Both the position numbers and the translations under genes were made by a program. Below the pieces are notes generated by a model. The model saw only the letters and a program-made list of their open reading frames with translations. It did not search any database and was not told where the DNA came from. Below, one piece after another: positions 1 through 10,411 of a stretch of DNA of 64,000 bases. Source of the stretch: Kofleriaceae bacterium (lineage in GTDB: Bacteria > Myxococcota_A > Polyangia > Haliangiales > Haliangiaceae); assembly GCA_020633495.1 (NCBI GenBank), contig JACKDR010000006.1, positions 62,001 to 126,000 of the forward strand. The letters run 5' to 3'. Position 1 is the first letter of the stretch, and every line of letters begins with the position of its first letter.

Positions 1-2
1 TC

Positions 3-56
3 GTGCTGCGCCGCGGCCCCCGGGTCGGCCACGTGCCGACCCCGCCGCGCCGCTGA
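3..56 (+). CDS. C-terminal end of a gene cut by the window edge (uncertain)
   Basis: An open frame enters from the left edge and stops at TGA 54-56, giving the tail VLRRGPRVGHVPTPPRR. Nothing in these 17 residues identifies a family. It converges on the small membrane protein gene that ends at 77. The other forward frames stay open here as well, so this is only a possible gene end. Confidence 0.25.
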   Translation: MLRRGPRVGHVPTPPRR

Positions 57-76
57 TCAGCGCGCGGCCGGCGCGG

Positions 77-406
77 TCACGACCGCGCCAGCTCGACCAG
101 CGCGGGCACGCTGGTCAGGTGGTAGACCAGCAGCGACGAGTACGCGATCGCCGACGCCACCAGCGCGACCGAGGCGGCGCGGCGCCGGCGCAGCCGGAAC
201 AGCACCAGCACGCCCATCGAGACCAGGGCCAGCTTGACCAGCATGAAGCCGACCGGGCCGCGGGTCAGGGCCTGACCCATCAGCGGGTTGCCCTCGACGG
301 CGAGGCCGAGGTGAACGTAGATCAGCGTGAAGACCGCGTCGATGAGGTTCAGGACCAGGATGGCCCCGGCGATCATCGTGAGGGGGACGCGGCGCGACAA
401 CGACAT
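77..406 (-). CDS. small integral membrane protein, DUF5658-like
   Basis: A 109-residue protein with three to four predicted membrane helices, around residues 5-28, 48-72 and 78-102. An Arg-rich loop (RLRRRRAA) separates the last two. The pattern LNLIDAVFTLIYVHLG followed by EGNPLM resembles the DUF5658 family of small inner-membrane proteins, whose function is unknown. The ATG at 404-406 is chosen because a GGGAGGA ribosome-binding site lies just upstream (407-413 on this strand). An upstream in-frame start at 523 would add an Arg-rich tract that does not look like real protein. It is divergent from the diguanylate cyclase at 589. The membrane location is clear; the family match is from memory of the motif. 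Confidence 0.7.
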   Translation of the reverse strand: MSLSRRVPLTMIAGAILVLNLIDAVFTLIYVHLGLAVEGNPLMGQALTRGPVGFMLVKLALVSMGVLVLFRLRRRRAASVALVASAIAYSSLLVYHLTSVPALVELARS

Positions 407-588
407 GTCCTCCCGAGATGCAGCCGGTGGGCCAGCGCGGGCGCCAGGTAACCGATGGAATCGTCTCGCCCGGGGGCGCGGGAGTGCGACACGATGGCGA
501 CCGGTGACCCCAGGACCTGCCACCGGGACACGGGATCGGCGCCCGGCGGCGTGATCGGAACCCCGGGGACCCTTACACTTGGCGGACC

Positions 589-1968
589 GTGACCGCCGGG
601 ACGTCCGATGCGCTTTCCGAGCTCGCCAGGATCTGGCGCCGCTACGAGGCCGACCCGGAGGGCGCGATTCGTGCCGTCACCGAGGCCGGCTGCCGGGCCC
701 TCGACGTCGCCCGCTGCAGCGTCTGGCTGCTCGACGAGGCCCGCACGGTGCTCCGCTGCGTCGACCTGTGCGAGATCGCGACGAATCGCCACACCAGCGG
801 CACCGAGCTGCGCGCCGCCGACTACCCGGCGTACTTCCGCGCCCTCGACGACGAGGAGCCGATCGCCGCCGACGACGCCCACCACGACCCGCGCACCGCC
901 GAGTTCTCGCCGGGCTACCTGGCGCCGCTCGGCATCGGCGCGATGCTCGACGCGCCCATCCGGCTCGGCCTGCGGCTGGTCGGCGTGGTCTGCCACGAGC
1001 ACATCGGGCCGGCGCGGGTGTGGACCCGGGGCGAGCAGAAGGACGCCGCGTTCCTCGCCAGCCTGACCTCGCTGGCGCTCGAGCTGCGGCAGCGCGCCCG
1101 GCGCGAGGCGCTGCTGTCGGCGACCCTGGAGTCGACCGGCGAGGGCATCGTCGCGGTCGACGGCGAGCGGGTCGTCGCGTTCAACCGCCGCTTCGTCGAG
1201 ATGTGGAAGCTCGGCGAGGCCCCCGGCAACGTGTCGCAGCTGCGGGCGGCGATGGACGCGCGGACCCAGCGGCTGGCCCGCTTCCTCGGCACCGCCTCGG
1301 AGATCCTCGCCGACGACACCGACGCGGTCGACGCCATCGAGCTCAGCGACGGTCGCGTCTTCGAGCGGACGTCGCGGCCGCAGATCATCCTCGGCGAGAC
1401 CGTGGGGCGGGTGTGGAGCTTCCGCGACATCACCGGCCAGCGCCGCGCCGAGGCCGCGCTGCGGGCCAGCGAGCAGCGCATGCGCGAGCTGGCGATCCGC
1501 GACGGCCTCACCGGGCTGTTCAACCGCCGCCACACCCTCGAGGTCCTGGCCGACGCGCTGGCGTCGTCGGCCCGGACCGGCGAGCAGGTCACCGTCGGGC
1601 TGATCGACCTCGATCACTTCAAGAAGGTCAACGACACCCACGGTCACCTGGTCGGCGACGCCGTGCTGCGCGACTTCGCCCAGGTCCTCGGCGGTCGTCT
1701 GCGCGGCACCGACGTCGTCGGCCGCTACGGCGGCGAGGAGTTCATCGTCGTGATGCGCCGCGCCGACCTCGCCGCCGCGCGGCACGTGCTGGAGGCGATC
1801 CGCGCCGACCAGGCCACCCGGGCGCTGCCCGAGGACGTGCCCCGGTACACCTTCAGCGCCGGGCTCGCGGCGGCGGGCGACGACGGCGGCGACGTCACCG
1901 CGCTGCTGGCGCGGGCCGACGAGCGGCTCTACGACGCCAAGCGGGCCGGCCGCGACCGGGTCGTCTGA
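589..1968 (+). CDS. diguanylate cyclase with GAF and PAS sensor domains
   Basis: A 459-residue GTG-start protein that should make cyclic di-GMP from two GTP. Order: GAF-like sensor (about 15-165), PAS-like domain (about 170-285, ending in the typical VWSFRDITGQRRAE linker), GGDEF domain (about 296-459). The active-site signature is intact as GGEEF at residues 381-385. The inhibitory I-site RxxD (R372, D375) lies the canonical five residues upstream, so product inhibition is expected. DGLTGLFNRRH marks the start of the catalytic domain. There is no membrane segment, so it is a cytoplasmic sensor; its ligand cannot be read from the sequence. Such enzymes control the motility-to-exopolysaccharide switch, which fits the polysaccharide cluster at 20.6-30.6 kb, but no direct link is shown. 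Confidence 0.93.
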   Translation: MTAGTSDALSELARIWRRYEADPEGAIRAVTEAGCRALDVARCSVWLLDEARTVLRCVDLCEIATNRHTSGTELRAADYPAYFRALDDEEPIAADDAHHDPRTAEFSPGYLAPLGIGAMLDAPIRLGLRLVGVVCHEHIGPARVWTRGEQKDAAFLASLTSLALELRQRARREALLSATLESTGEGIVAVDGERVVAFNRRFVEMWKLGEAPGNVSQLRAAMDARTQRLARFLGTASEILADDTDAVDAIELSDGRVFERTSRPQIILGETVGRVWSFRDITGQRRAEAALRASEQRMRELAIRDGLTGLFNRRHTLEVLADALASSARTGEQVTVGLIDLDHFKKVNDTHGHLVGDAVLRDFAQVLGGRLRGTDVVGRYGGEEFIVVMRRADLAAARHVLEAIRADQATRALPEDVPRYTFSAGLAAAGDDGGDVTALLARADERLYDAKRAGRDRVV

Positions 1969-2051
1969 CCGCGGCGCCGCGGGCCGGCGCCGCGCACGCC
2001 AGCGGCCCGCCGCCGTCGCGCCGGCGCATCGCGCAATGTTAGGCTGCCGCC

Positions 2052-5000
2052 GTGGGCAAGCCGCCGTCCCCGGAACGCCCCCGGCGATCGAAGACCATCC
2101 CGCCCGCCATGCACTCCGCGGCGGCGCGGCCGTTTCCGCGCGCGGTGCCGACCTACGTCGGCCGGGATCCCGAGCTGGCGCGCGCGCTCGAGCTGCTCGA
2201 CCACGAGACCCTGCACCTGATCTACGGCGTCGGCGGCGTCGGCAAGAGCGAGTTCGTCTACAAGCTGGTCGAGGAGGCGGCGGTGCAGCCGCGGTGGATC
2301 GGCGCGATCCCGGCGCTGGTCGCGGTGCGCCCCGGCATGGCGGTCGAGCACGTGGTCGCGGCGCTGCGCATGGTCGCGGGCGCGCGCCGGCAGCGCGGCA
2401 TCCAGACCGCCGCGGCGGCCAGCCTCGACGACGACCTGTCCGAGGTCGCGCGCCTGCTCGACGCCCAGCCGCTGCTGGTCTTCATCGACGACCTCCACCA
2501 CCTCGAGCCGACCGCGGCGGCGCGCATGCTCGGCTACCTGTCGCGCCACGTCCGCGGCAGCCGCCTGCTGGTCGCGACCCGCTTCGAGGTGCCGCTGCCC
2601 GCCGACGCGCCGCCGCCGGCGATCCACCGGCTGGGCCCGCTCGACGAGCGCGCCACCGCGCAGCTGGTCGCGCAGGTCGCCGATCGCCTGGGCGGCGCCG
2701 GCCGCGATCCGTCGGCGGTGTTCCGCAACAGCGGCGGCAGCCCGTTCTACGTCCTGCGCGAGCTCGCCGCCGCCGCCGGCGGCACCGGCGAGGGCGGCCC
2801 GGGCTCGCTCGAGGAGACCCTGGTCGAGCTGGAGCCGGGGGCGCGCGCCCTGCTGCTGGCGCTGGCCGCGGCGCGGGGCCGCTTCACCGCCGACGAGCTG
2901 GCGCTGGCCGATGACGACGCGCCGCGGCTGCTGCGCGAGCTGGCGCGCCGGTTCCTGATCGACGTCGGTCGCCACCACGTCATGGTCCACGACCTGGTCC
3001 GCGACGCCGCGGTGCGCGGCGGCGCACGGCGCGAGCTGGTCGCGGCCCATCGCCAGGTCGCCGAGCTGCACCTGGCGCGGCTCGAGCGCGACGAGCGCGG
3101 CAAGGGCGCGATCGATCCGACCGACGCGGTCGACGCGATCCACCACCTGGTCCAGGCCGGCGAGGCCGACGAGGCCTGGGAGCTGACCGCGCGCACCTAC
3201 CGCACGGTCGCGGCCGCCGGCCTCGACCACCTGCTGCTCGACGATCTGCGCGCGATCGCGACCGCGCTCGACAGCGGCCGCGAGCCGATCGCGCTGATGA
3301 CCGCGCGCATCCAGGTGCGGCGGTCGCTGATCGCCGAGGCCGCCGAGACCCTGTCGGCGATCGGCGATCGCGGCGACCAGGCCAGCCAGCGCTGGCTGGT
3401 GCTGTCGGGCGAGGTCGCGCAGCGCCGCGGCCGGCTCGGCGACGCCGAGGCGTTCTTCCACCGCGCGATCGCCGCCGCCGATCGCGCCCACGATCGCTTC
3501 CAGACCGAGCTGGCGCTGGCCGACGTCTACTCGCTGCGCGGCCGCAACCGCGAGGCCCGCGACGTCCTCGACGCCGCGCTCGCGGCGCTGCCCGAGCCGT
3601 CGCCGCGCGATCGAGCGCGCTGGGGCTGGTCGCTGACGCTGTCGTACGTGATCGAGGAGCGGTTCGCCGCGGCGGCGAGCGCGGCGCGCACCGCCGCCGA
3701 GGGCATCGCCGGCGCCGGGCTCGACGATCTCGAGCTGCTGCTGGCGATGCTCGAGGTCCTGGCCCGCTGCGAGTGCGACGACATCGCCCGCGCCCGCCAG
3801 CTGATCGAGCGGGTGGTCAGCCGCGCGGTCGCGGTCGGCGCGCTGCGCGAGCACGTCGTCGATCTGTACAGCGGCGTCGTCCGCTACTTCACCGGCGACG
3901 CGGTCGGCGCCCGCACCGTGCTGGCGCGCGCCTTCGAGCACCTCGCCGGCCACGCCGACCACGTGCTGGCGTCGATCGGCGGCTACTACATGGCGCGCTC
4001 GGCGCTGGCGCTCGGCGACGTCGCCGGCGCGATCGACACCAGCACCCAGATGACCCGGCTGGCCACCGACTTCGGCCTCGAGACCCTGGCGCCGCACGGC
4101 CGCGCCGCCCAGGCCGAGGTCCACCTGGTCGCCGGCCGGCTCGCCGAGGCCCGGTCGTTCGCCGAGGCCGCGATGACCGGGCGCTCCGGCGCCGGCGCGC
4201 GGTTCCTGGCCCGGCTGGTGCTGGCCCGCGCCGCCGCCGTCGAGGGCGAGCTGGTCGCGGCGCGCCGCAAGCTGGCCGAGGCCGAGGCCGAGGCCGAGGC
4301 GTCGCTCGACGACGTCGCCGGCGACGAGGAGACCCGCGCCGCCAGGCGCGCCGCGCTGCGCGCCGCCGCCGATCTCGAGCGCGCCGGCCTCGAGCTCCAC
4401 GGCGGCGATCCGGCGGTCGCGCTGGCCGCCGCCGAGCGGGCCCAGTACCACTACGAGCGCACCGAGCGGGCGGGGGGCGGGTGGCTCAGGCGCGGGTCGC
4501 GCGCGCCGCCGCGCTGGTGGTGCGCGCGGTCGATCCGGCGCGGGTCGGCGATCTGGTCCTCGCCGAGCAGCTGCTCGACACCGCCGAGGAGATCGCGATC
4601 GCGGGCAGCCACGCCCGGGTCCGATGCCAGGTCGCGCTGGTCCGCGCCGCGCTGCTGGCGCGCCGCGGCGAGCCCGACGCCAGCCGCGCCCTGCTCGCGA
4701 CCGCGGCGGCGGCGCCGTGGGCGCAGGGCTCGGGGCCGGGCGCCGAGCACGGCGAGGGCCGCGCGCTGCGCCTGGTGCTGGGCGACGCCGACGCGCTGCC
4801 CGGCGTGCGCGCGGTGCTGTCGTCGCTGGGCCTGGTGGCCGGCGCGCGCCACCGGGTGATCACCCGCGCCGGCGCCGGCGTCGTGGTCGACGCCGAGCTC
4901 GAGCAGGTGCGCGCGGCGCACGCGGTCGTGGTCGAGCCGTCGCGCAGCACGATCACCGCGGCCACCGGCGGCGAGGTCCGCGTCGATCGGGGCCGGCCGC

Positions 5001-5257
5001 TGGCCTGCGAGCTGCTGGCGGCGCTGGTCGAGGCCCAGGGCGCCGCGGTCAGCGCCGAGCAGCTGTTCCTCGGCGTCTGGGGCGGTCACGAGTACCACCC
5101 GCTCCGCCATCGCAACACCGTGTACGTCGCGGTCAAGCGGCTGCGCCAGACCCTGCGGACGCTGCTCGAGGATGACCGCGAGCTGATCGAGACCACCGCG
5201 GCGGGGTGGCGGCTCGTCGATCACGTCGACGTCGCGGTGATCCGGCCCGAGCCCTGA
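2052..5257 (+). CDS. AAA ATPase transcriptional regulator with C-terminal winged helix (one frame break)
   Basis: A large regulator of about 1068 residues. The N-terminal STAND/AAA ATPase has Walker A GVGGVGKS at residues 59-66 and Walker B LLVFIDD near 141-147, opening with the PTYVGRDPEL motif seen in LuxR/BTAD-type ATPases. A long helical TPR-like region follows (about 330-800). The last ~110 residues form an OmpR/PhoB-like winged helix (VSAEQLFLGVWGGHEYHPLR, then NTVYVAVKRLRQTL). The two parts lie in different frames. The first frame degenerates into Arg/Ser-rich sequence after the G-run at 4473-4481, and the winged helix is in the -1 frame. One missing G restores a single protein. The GTG start at 2052 lies about 80 bp after the cyclase. 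It probably binds DNA in an ATP-dependent way; the signal and target are unknown. Confidence 0.8.
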
Positions 5258-5385
5258 CCGGCGCGCCGGCGCCAGCGCCGCCGGTCACGCGGTTGACGTC
5301 GTCACCCTGCTGACGTCGCGATCGGCGCAAGTCACCGTCCTCACGGTCGCCTCGCGAGGCACGGCGCTTGCTGTCCTCGTCGACC

Positions 5386-7601
5386 ATGAGGTGCACGAAC
5401 GTAGCGGCCGCAACCGGGTGCTCGTCGTGGGTCGCGCGGGCCGCGCTGGCGGTCGTGATCGCGGTCGGCGCGGGGTGCGCGGTCTCCGACATCCCCTCCA
5501 CGCCCGCGGCCACCGCCGCGGTGGCGCAGGCGCTGGTGGTCGAGTGCAACGAGGCCACCCTCGGCCAGGCCTGCGACAGCGACGACAGCGCGTGCACCGT
5601 CGAGGAGTGCCAGCGGGTCGGGCCCGGCGTCGGCTGCGTCCTGGTCGAGCTGGCCGCCGACGGCACCGCGTGCGGCTCCGACGGCGATCCGTGCTCGCTC
5701 GACACCTGCGCCGCGGGCGTGTGCGGCCACACCCCGCTCGAGGTCGGCGCGCTCTGCTACGACGGCGCCTGGTGCACGGTCGGCGAGCGCTGCGACGCCG
5801 ACGGCGTCTGCGGCGGCGGCGACGTGCTGTGCGACGACGGCGATCCGTGCACCGCCGACCTGTGCGACGTCGTCGAGGGCTGCGTCTTCGTCCCGATCGA
5901 CGGCTGCGGCCGCCCCGGCGGGATCGGCGATCCGCCCGGCGGCGGCGCCGCGGTCGCCACCCCCGACGCCGGCGTCGACGACGGCGTCGCCCCCGACGCG
6001 ACCTCGGTCGGCTTCGACGACGACACCTCCGGTCACGGCGACGACCCGCTGCGCGGCGGCGAGATCGGCGGCGGCGGCCTGGGCTGCGACGCCGGCGCGG
6101 GCGGCGCCGACGGCGCGGCGATGGCGCTGGTGATGGTGACGCTCGCGGCGCTGCTGGCGACCCGCCGGCGGCGGCGCGTCGCGGTCCTGGCGGCGGCGCT
6201 GGGCGCGGTCGGGCTGGGCTCGGCCGCGCCGGCGTCGGCGCAGGGCATCGACGCGACGGTGTACCGGCCGGCCAGCCCCGGCGGCGGCGGCTTCGCGGTC
6301 GACGGCGCCGACGTCGCGCCCGCGGGCACGATCGACGTCGGGGTCTGGCTCGACGTCGCCCGCGATCTGCTGGTGGTCCGCGATCCGGACAGCGGTGAGA
6401 TCATGGACGGCGGTCACCTGCTGGCGTCGCGCACCGCGCTGCACCTGGTGGCCACCGTCGGCCTGCCGCACGGCGTCCAGCTCGGCGCCGCGCTGCCGCT
6501 GATCGCGACCCAGGACGGCGACCCGATGGCCGGCGGCGGCGCGCTGCCGGCGCGGGCGATGGGGGACCTCGACCTGTCGGCGCGCGTCCACGTCGCCGGC
6601 GACGCCCGCCTCGGCGTCGCGGTCGCCATCGACGGCGAGGTGCCGGTCGGCGACGCCGCTGGGCTCGCTGGCGACGCCGGCCCCGCGGTGGCGGCGCGGC
6701 TCGCGCTCGGCGCGCGGGTCAGCTGGCTCGACGTCGCCGCGGCAACCGGGTGGCGGTGGCGGACGACCTCGCGGCTCGGCGATCTCGCGGTCGGCGACGA
6801 GTGGCTCGCCGAGGCCGGCGCCCGCTGGGAGCTGCTCGACCGCCGGCTGTGGCTGGTCGCCGACGCCTACGCCGCGATCGGCTCTGGCGACCAGCGCCAG
6901 GATCCCGCGGAGGCGCTCGGCGGCGTGCGCGTGCGCGTGGCCGGGCCCTGGGTCGCCCAGCTCGGCGCCGGCGTCGGCCTGACCCACGGCTACGGCGCGC
7001 CGGGGGCGCGCGGCGTCGCGCTGCTGGCCTGGGCCCCGGAGCGCCGGCCGGCGCCGCGGGTGCCGCACCTGGCCAGGTCGCCGCGGTCGCACCGCCGCCG
7101 CCGCCCGCGCCGCCACCGGTCGCGGCGCCGCGCGATCGCGATCGCCTGGTCGCGGTCGAGGACGGCTGCGCCGGCGCCGGCGACGCCGATCCGAGCTGCG
7201 CCGCGCCCGATCCGACGCCGCCGGAGCTGGTGGTCGAGCGCGTCGTGCTCGAGGACCGGGTCCTGTTCGACACCGACCGCGCCCGGGTCAAGCACCACGG
7301 CCGCCGGGTCCTGGCCGCGATCCTCGCTCGCTGGGACGCCCACCCCGAGTGGGATCACATCGTCCTCGAGGGCCACGCCGACGAGCGCGGCAGCGACGCC
7401 TGGAACCTCGAGCTGGGCCGCCTGCGCGCCGAGCGGGTCCGCGCCGCGCTGATCGAGCTGGGCGCGCCGGCCGACCGGATCACGGTCGTCAGCTACGGCA
7501 AGCAGCGGCCGCGCGACACCGCCCACACCGCCGAGGCGATGGCTCGCAACCGCCGGGTCGAGTTCGTCGCCCTGCGCAAGCGCCCGGCGCCGGCGCCGTG
7601 A
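5386..7601 (+). CDS. cysteine-repeat lipoprotein with MYXO-CTERM-like segment fused to OmpA-family protein (one frame break)
   Basis: About 738 residues in two modules. The first has a lipoprotein signal (VVIAVGAGC), then myxobacterial cysteine repeats such as DGDPCTADLCD over residues ~45-185. A MYXO-CTERM-like tail follows: a lone Cys in GLGCDAG, a hydrophobic stretch around 243-258 and an Arg cluster. With no stop or new start, the frame runs into a second signal-peptide-like segment (VAVLAAALGAVGLGSAAPA, end near 285). An outer-membrane beta-barrel-like region comes next, then a Pro-rich linker and an OmpA peptidoglycan-binding domain (LEGHADERGSDAWN, VVSYGKQRP). The barrel and OmpA parts lie in different frames, breaking at about 7040-7075; one missing base restores them. 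The ATG at 5386 is preferred over the TTG at 5368. A role in anchoring the outer membrane to peptidoglycan is likely. Confidence 0.75.
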
Positions 7602-7715
7602 CCGGCGCCGCCCGGATCTGACGCGGCCCACCGACCGTCCGGACAGATGATGTACCAACCCGCGCCAGCGGGTCGGCGCCATCCTGCCGGCGCCCTCGGT
7701 TCGCCGCCGAGGCTC

Positions 7716-7721
7716 GGGAGG
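7716..7721 (+). promoter_or_regulatory. Shine-Dalgarno of the beta-propeller lipoprotein
   Basis: GGGAGG, five bases before the ATG at 7727, fixes that start. Good Shine-Dalgarno sequences are uncommon in this window. Confidence 0.6.
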
Positions 7722-7726
7722 TCCTG

Positions 7727-9565
7727 ATGATCGCTTCGTCTCTAGCGTGCCGCCGGGGGGCGGCCGTCCTCGTCCTGCTCGCCGGCCTCGCGCTGGCCGC
7801 CTGCGGCCCGTCGTCCGGTGACGACGGCCTGTCCGACGACCAGCCGCCGGGGCCCGGCCTGCGGGTCGAGCCCGGCGACGTCACCCTCACCGTCGAGGGC
7901 GGGGTCGCCGCGACCCAGGTCTACACCGTCATCGCGGTCGCCGCCGACGGCGGCGAGACCGACGTCACCGACGAGGCCACGCTGTCGCTATCGCTGCCGT
8001 CGCTGGGCAGCTTCGCTGGCGGCGTCTTCACCACCGCGCTCGACCGCGGCGGCCGCGCCGTGGTCCGCGCCGAGTGGCAGGGCCTGAGCGCCGACGCCGA
8101 CCTCACGATCGTGCTGCGCACGGTGGTGGTCGAGCCCGGCGTGCCCGGCGACGCGCCCGACCGCTTCGACGGCGCCCCCGAGGGCGGCAACGCGCCGGCG
8201 CTGCGCTACCCGGCGTCGGGGACGATCGTGCCGCCCAACCTCAACGCCCTCGAGCTGCAGTTCGAGCCCGGCGCCGGCAACGACCTGTTCGAGATCACCT
8301 TCACCGGCGACCTCGTCGAGCTGGTGGTCTACCTGCCGTGCACGCCGGTCGGCGCCGGCTGCGCCTGGCTGCCCAGCGAGGACACCTGGGACCTGCTGGC
8401 GACCGCGGCGCGCGGCGAGACCCCGCTGTGGTACTCGGTGCGCGGCCTGCCGTCGGGCGGCGGCGCGGTCGGCAGCTCGACCGCGCAGTGGATCCAGTTC
8501 TCGCGCGACGACCTGCTGGGCGGCATCTACTACTGGAACGCCGGCGCCGGCGCGGTCATGCGCTACGAGTTCGGCCGCCGCGGCCAGAGCGCCGAGAACT
8601 TCCTCGGCGTCGCCCAGACCGGCGCCACCACCTGCGTCGGCTGCCACACGCTGACCCGCGACGGCAGCCGGATCGCGATCGGCCTCGACATCCCGGGCCC
8701 GGCCGGCATCGAGGCCTACACGGTGTCGACCCGCGAGAAGCTGTGGGGCGCCGGCGGCCTCGGCGGCGGCTTCCCCACCGGCGACAGCGACGGCGCCAAC
8801 TTCACCACGTTCTCGCCCGACGGCGAGACCCTGGCCGGCTCCGACGGTAGCAACATGTGGGTCCGCGCCGCCGGCGACGGCGCCGGCAAGACCCAGGTCC
8901 TCACCAACGCGCTGATGCCGGACTGGTCGCCGGGCGGCGATCGCATCGTGTTCGCGCGGTCGGCGACCTCGGTGCCGTTCGGCGGCGCCCTCGGCACCAG
9001 CGCCGGCAGCCTCCTCACCGTCGACACCGCGACCTGGACCGACCAGCGGCCGCTGGTGACCTCGACCGGCACCACCGACAACAACTACTACCCGGCGTAC
9101 TCGCCCGACGGCAACCTGGTGGTCTTCAACAAGAGCGCGCTCGACGACAGCTACGACGCCACCGACGCCCGGGTCTGGGTGGTCAACGCCGCCGGCGGCG
9201 CGCCGGTCGCGCTCGGCAACGCGTCGCCGGCGCCGGGCGGCGACTCGTGGCCGAAGTGGGCGCCGTTCGTCCACGGCTACCACGACGGCAACATCATGTG
9301 GCTGACGTTCTCGTCGCGGCGGCCCTACGGCCTGCGCGGCGGCAGCGCCGCCCAGGTGTGGATGGTCGGCATCGATCCGTCGCGCGCCGCCGCCGGCCAG
9401 GATCCCAGCTTCGCGGCCTTCTGGCTGCCGTTCCAGGACTTCACCAGCGGCAACCACATCGCGCAGTGGGTCGAGAACATCGACCGCCAGGAGTGCACGC
9501 CCGACACGCCGTGCCCCACCGGCGAGTTCTGCGAGGGCGGCGTGTGCCTGCCCGTGGTCGACTGA
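7727..9565 (+). CDS. PD40/TolB-like beta-propeller lipoprotein with a CxxCH motif
   Basis: A 612-residue secreted protein. The signal peptide ends in a lipobox (LALAAC). An Ig-like beta domain (about 40-125) follows, and the body is a beta-propeller of PD40/TolB type, with repeats such as FTTFSPDGETLAGSDG, MPDWSPGGDRIVFARS and YPAYSPDGNLVVFNKS. A CVGCH motif at residues 303-307 matches the haem c attachment signature, embedded as TTCVGCHTLTRDGSRIAIG just before the propeller. The C-terminus has a Cys-rich CTPDTPCPTGEFCEGGVC module typical of myxobacterial surface proteins. One haem motif inside a propeller lipoprotein suggests a periplasmic or surface redox or binding protein. No enzyme activity can be assigned. 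Start and ribosome-binding site are clear. Confidence 0.8.
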   Translation: MIASSLACRRGAAVLVLLAGLALAACGPSSGDDGLSDDQPPGPGLRVEPGDVTLTVEGGVAATQVYTVIAVAADGGETDVTDEATLSLSLPSLGSFAGGVFTTALDRGGRAVVRAEWQGLSADADLTIVLRTVVVEPGVPGDAPDRFDGAPEGGNAPALRYPASGTIVPPNLNALELQFEPGAGNDLFEITFTGDLVELVVYLPCTPVGAGCAWLPSEDTWDLLATAARGETPLWYSVRGLPSGGGAVGSSTAQWIQFSRDDLLGGIYYWNAGAGAVMRYEFGRRGQSAENFLGVAQTGATTCVGCHTLTRDGSRIAIGLDIPGPAGIEAYTVSTREKLWGAGGLGGGFPTGDSDGANFTTFSPDGETLAGSDGSNMWVRAAGDGAGKTQVLTNALMPDWSPGGDRIVFARSATSVPFGGALGTSAGSLLTVDTATWTDQRPLVTSTGTTDNNYYPAYSPDGNLVVFNKSALDDSYDATDARVWVVNAAGGAPVALGNASPAPGGDSWPKWAPFVHGYHDGNIMWLTFSSRRPYGLRGGSAAQVWMVGIDPSRAAAGQDPSFAAFWLPFQDFTSGNHIAQWVENIDRQECTPDTPCPTGEFCEGGVCLPVVD

Positions 9566-9643
9566 CCGCCGCCGGCGGCTGGAGCCGGGCGATCGCCGGC
9601 GTCGCGGCTTGACGGCCACGGCGCCGGGCGGTCTGCTGCGCTC

Positions 9644-10411
9644 ATGAAGCTGGATGGAGCAGTGGTCCTCGTCACCGGCGGCGCCTCGGGCCTGGGCGCC
9701 GCCACCGTCCGTCGGCTCGTCGCCGGAGGCGCCCGCGCCTGCATCGTCGATCGCGACGAGACCCGCGGCCAGGCGCTCGCCGCCGAGCTCGACGGTCGCG
9801 CGGTGTTCGCCAAGGCCGACGTCACCGACCCCGCCCAGATCGAGGCCGCGATCGCGCAGGCCGCCGACCTCGGGCCGCTGCGGGTCGCGGTCAGCTGCGC
9901 CGGCGTCGGCTGGGCGTCGCGCACGCTCGACAAGACCGGCAAGCCGCACGACCTGGGCCTGTTCCAGACCGTCGTCGGCATCAACCTGATCGGCACCTTC
10001 AACGTCCTGCGCCTGGCGGCGTCGGCGATGTCGAAGCAGGAGCCGTCGGACACCGGCGAGCGCGGCGTCATCGTCAACACCGCGTCGGTGGCGGCGTTCG
10101 ACGGCCAGATCGGCCAGATCGCCTACGCCGCGTCCAAGGCGGGCGTCGTCGGCATGACCCTGCCGGCGGCGCGCGACCTCGCGCCCGCCGGGATCCGCGT
10201 CGTGACGATCGCGCCCGGCATCTTCGACACCCCGATGCTGGGCGCGCTCCCCGAGGACAAGCGCGCCGCGCTGGCCGCCGACGTCGTCTTCCCCAAGCGC
10301 CTCGGCGATCCCGCCGAGTACGGCGAGATGGTCGCGGCGATCGTCGGCAACGGCTACCTCAACGCCGAGACGATCCGCCTCGACGGCGCGCTGCGCATGC
10401 CGCCGAAGTGA
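9644..10411 (+). CDS. SDR-family dehydrogenase, 3-hydroxyacyl-CoA dehydrogenase type 2-like
   Basis: A 255-residue classical short-chain dehydrogenase. The Rossmann dinucleotide motif TGGASGLG is at residues 11-18. The catalytic Ser148, Tyr161 and Lys165 (YAASK) are all present, as is the IAPGIFDTPML segment after the active site. D36-R37 in CIVDRDE at the end of the second strand favours NAD over NADP. The overall pattern resembles HSD10/3-hydroxyacyl-CoA dehydrogenase type 2 enzymes, which oxidise 3-hydroxyacyl-CoA in fatty-acid or branched-chain breakdown; the substrate is inferred only from that likeness. It is cytoplasmic. It follows the propeller gene by 78 bp, and the repeat block lies downstream. 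Confidence 0.88.
   Translation: MKLDGAVVLVTGGASGLGAATVRRLVAGGARACIVDRDETRGQALAAELDGRAVFAKADVTDPAQIEAAIAQAADLGPLRVAVSCAGVGWASRTLDKTGKPHDLGLFQTVVGINLIGTFNVLRLAASAMSKQEPSDTGERGVIVNTASVAAFDGQIGQIAYAASKAGVVGMTLPAARDLAPAGIRVVTIAPGIFDTPMLGALPEDKRAALAADVVFPKRLGDPAEYGEMVAAIVGNGYLNAETIRLDGALRMPPK

Noticed and set aside
1929..4451. 840-codon open frame on the minus strand opposite the AAA regulator
   Set aside because: Arg/Gly/Leu/Asp-rich peptide without domain logic; it mirrors the forward gene and arises from high GC.
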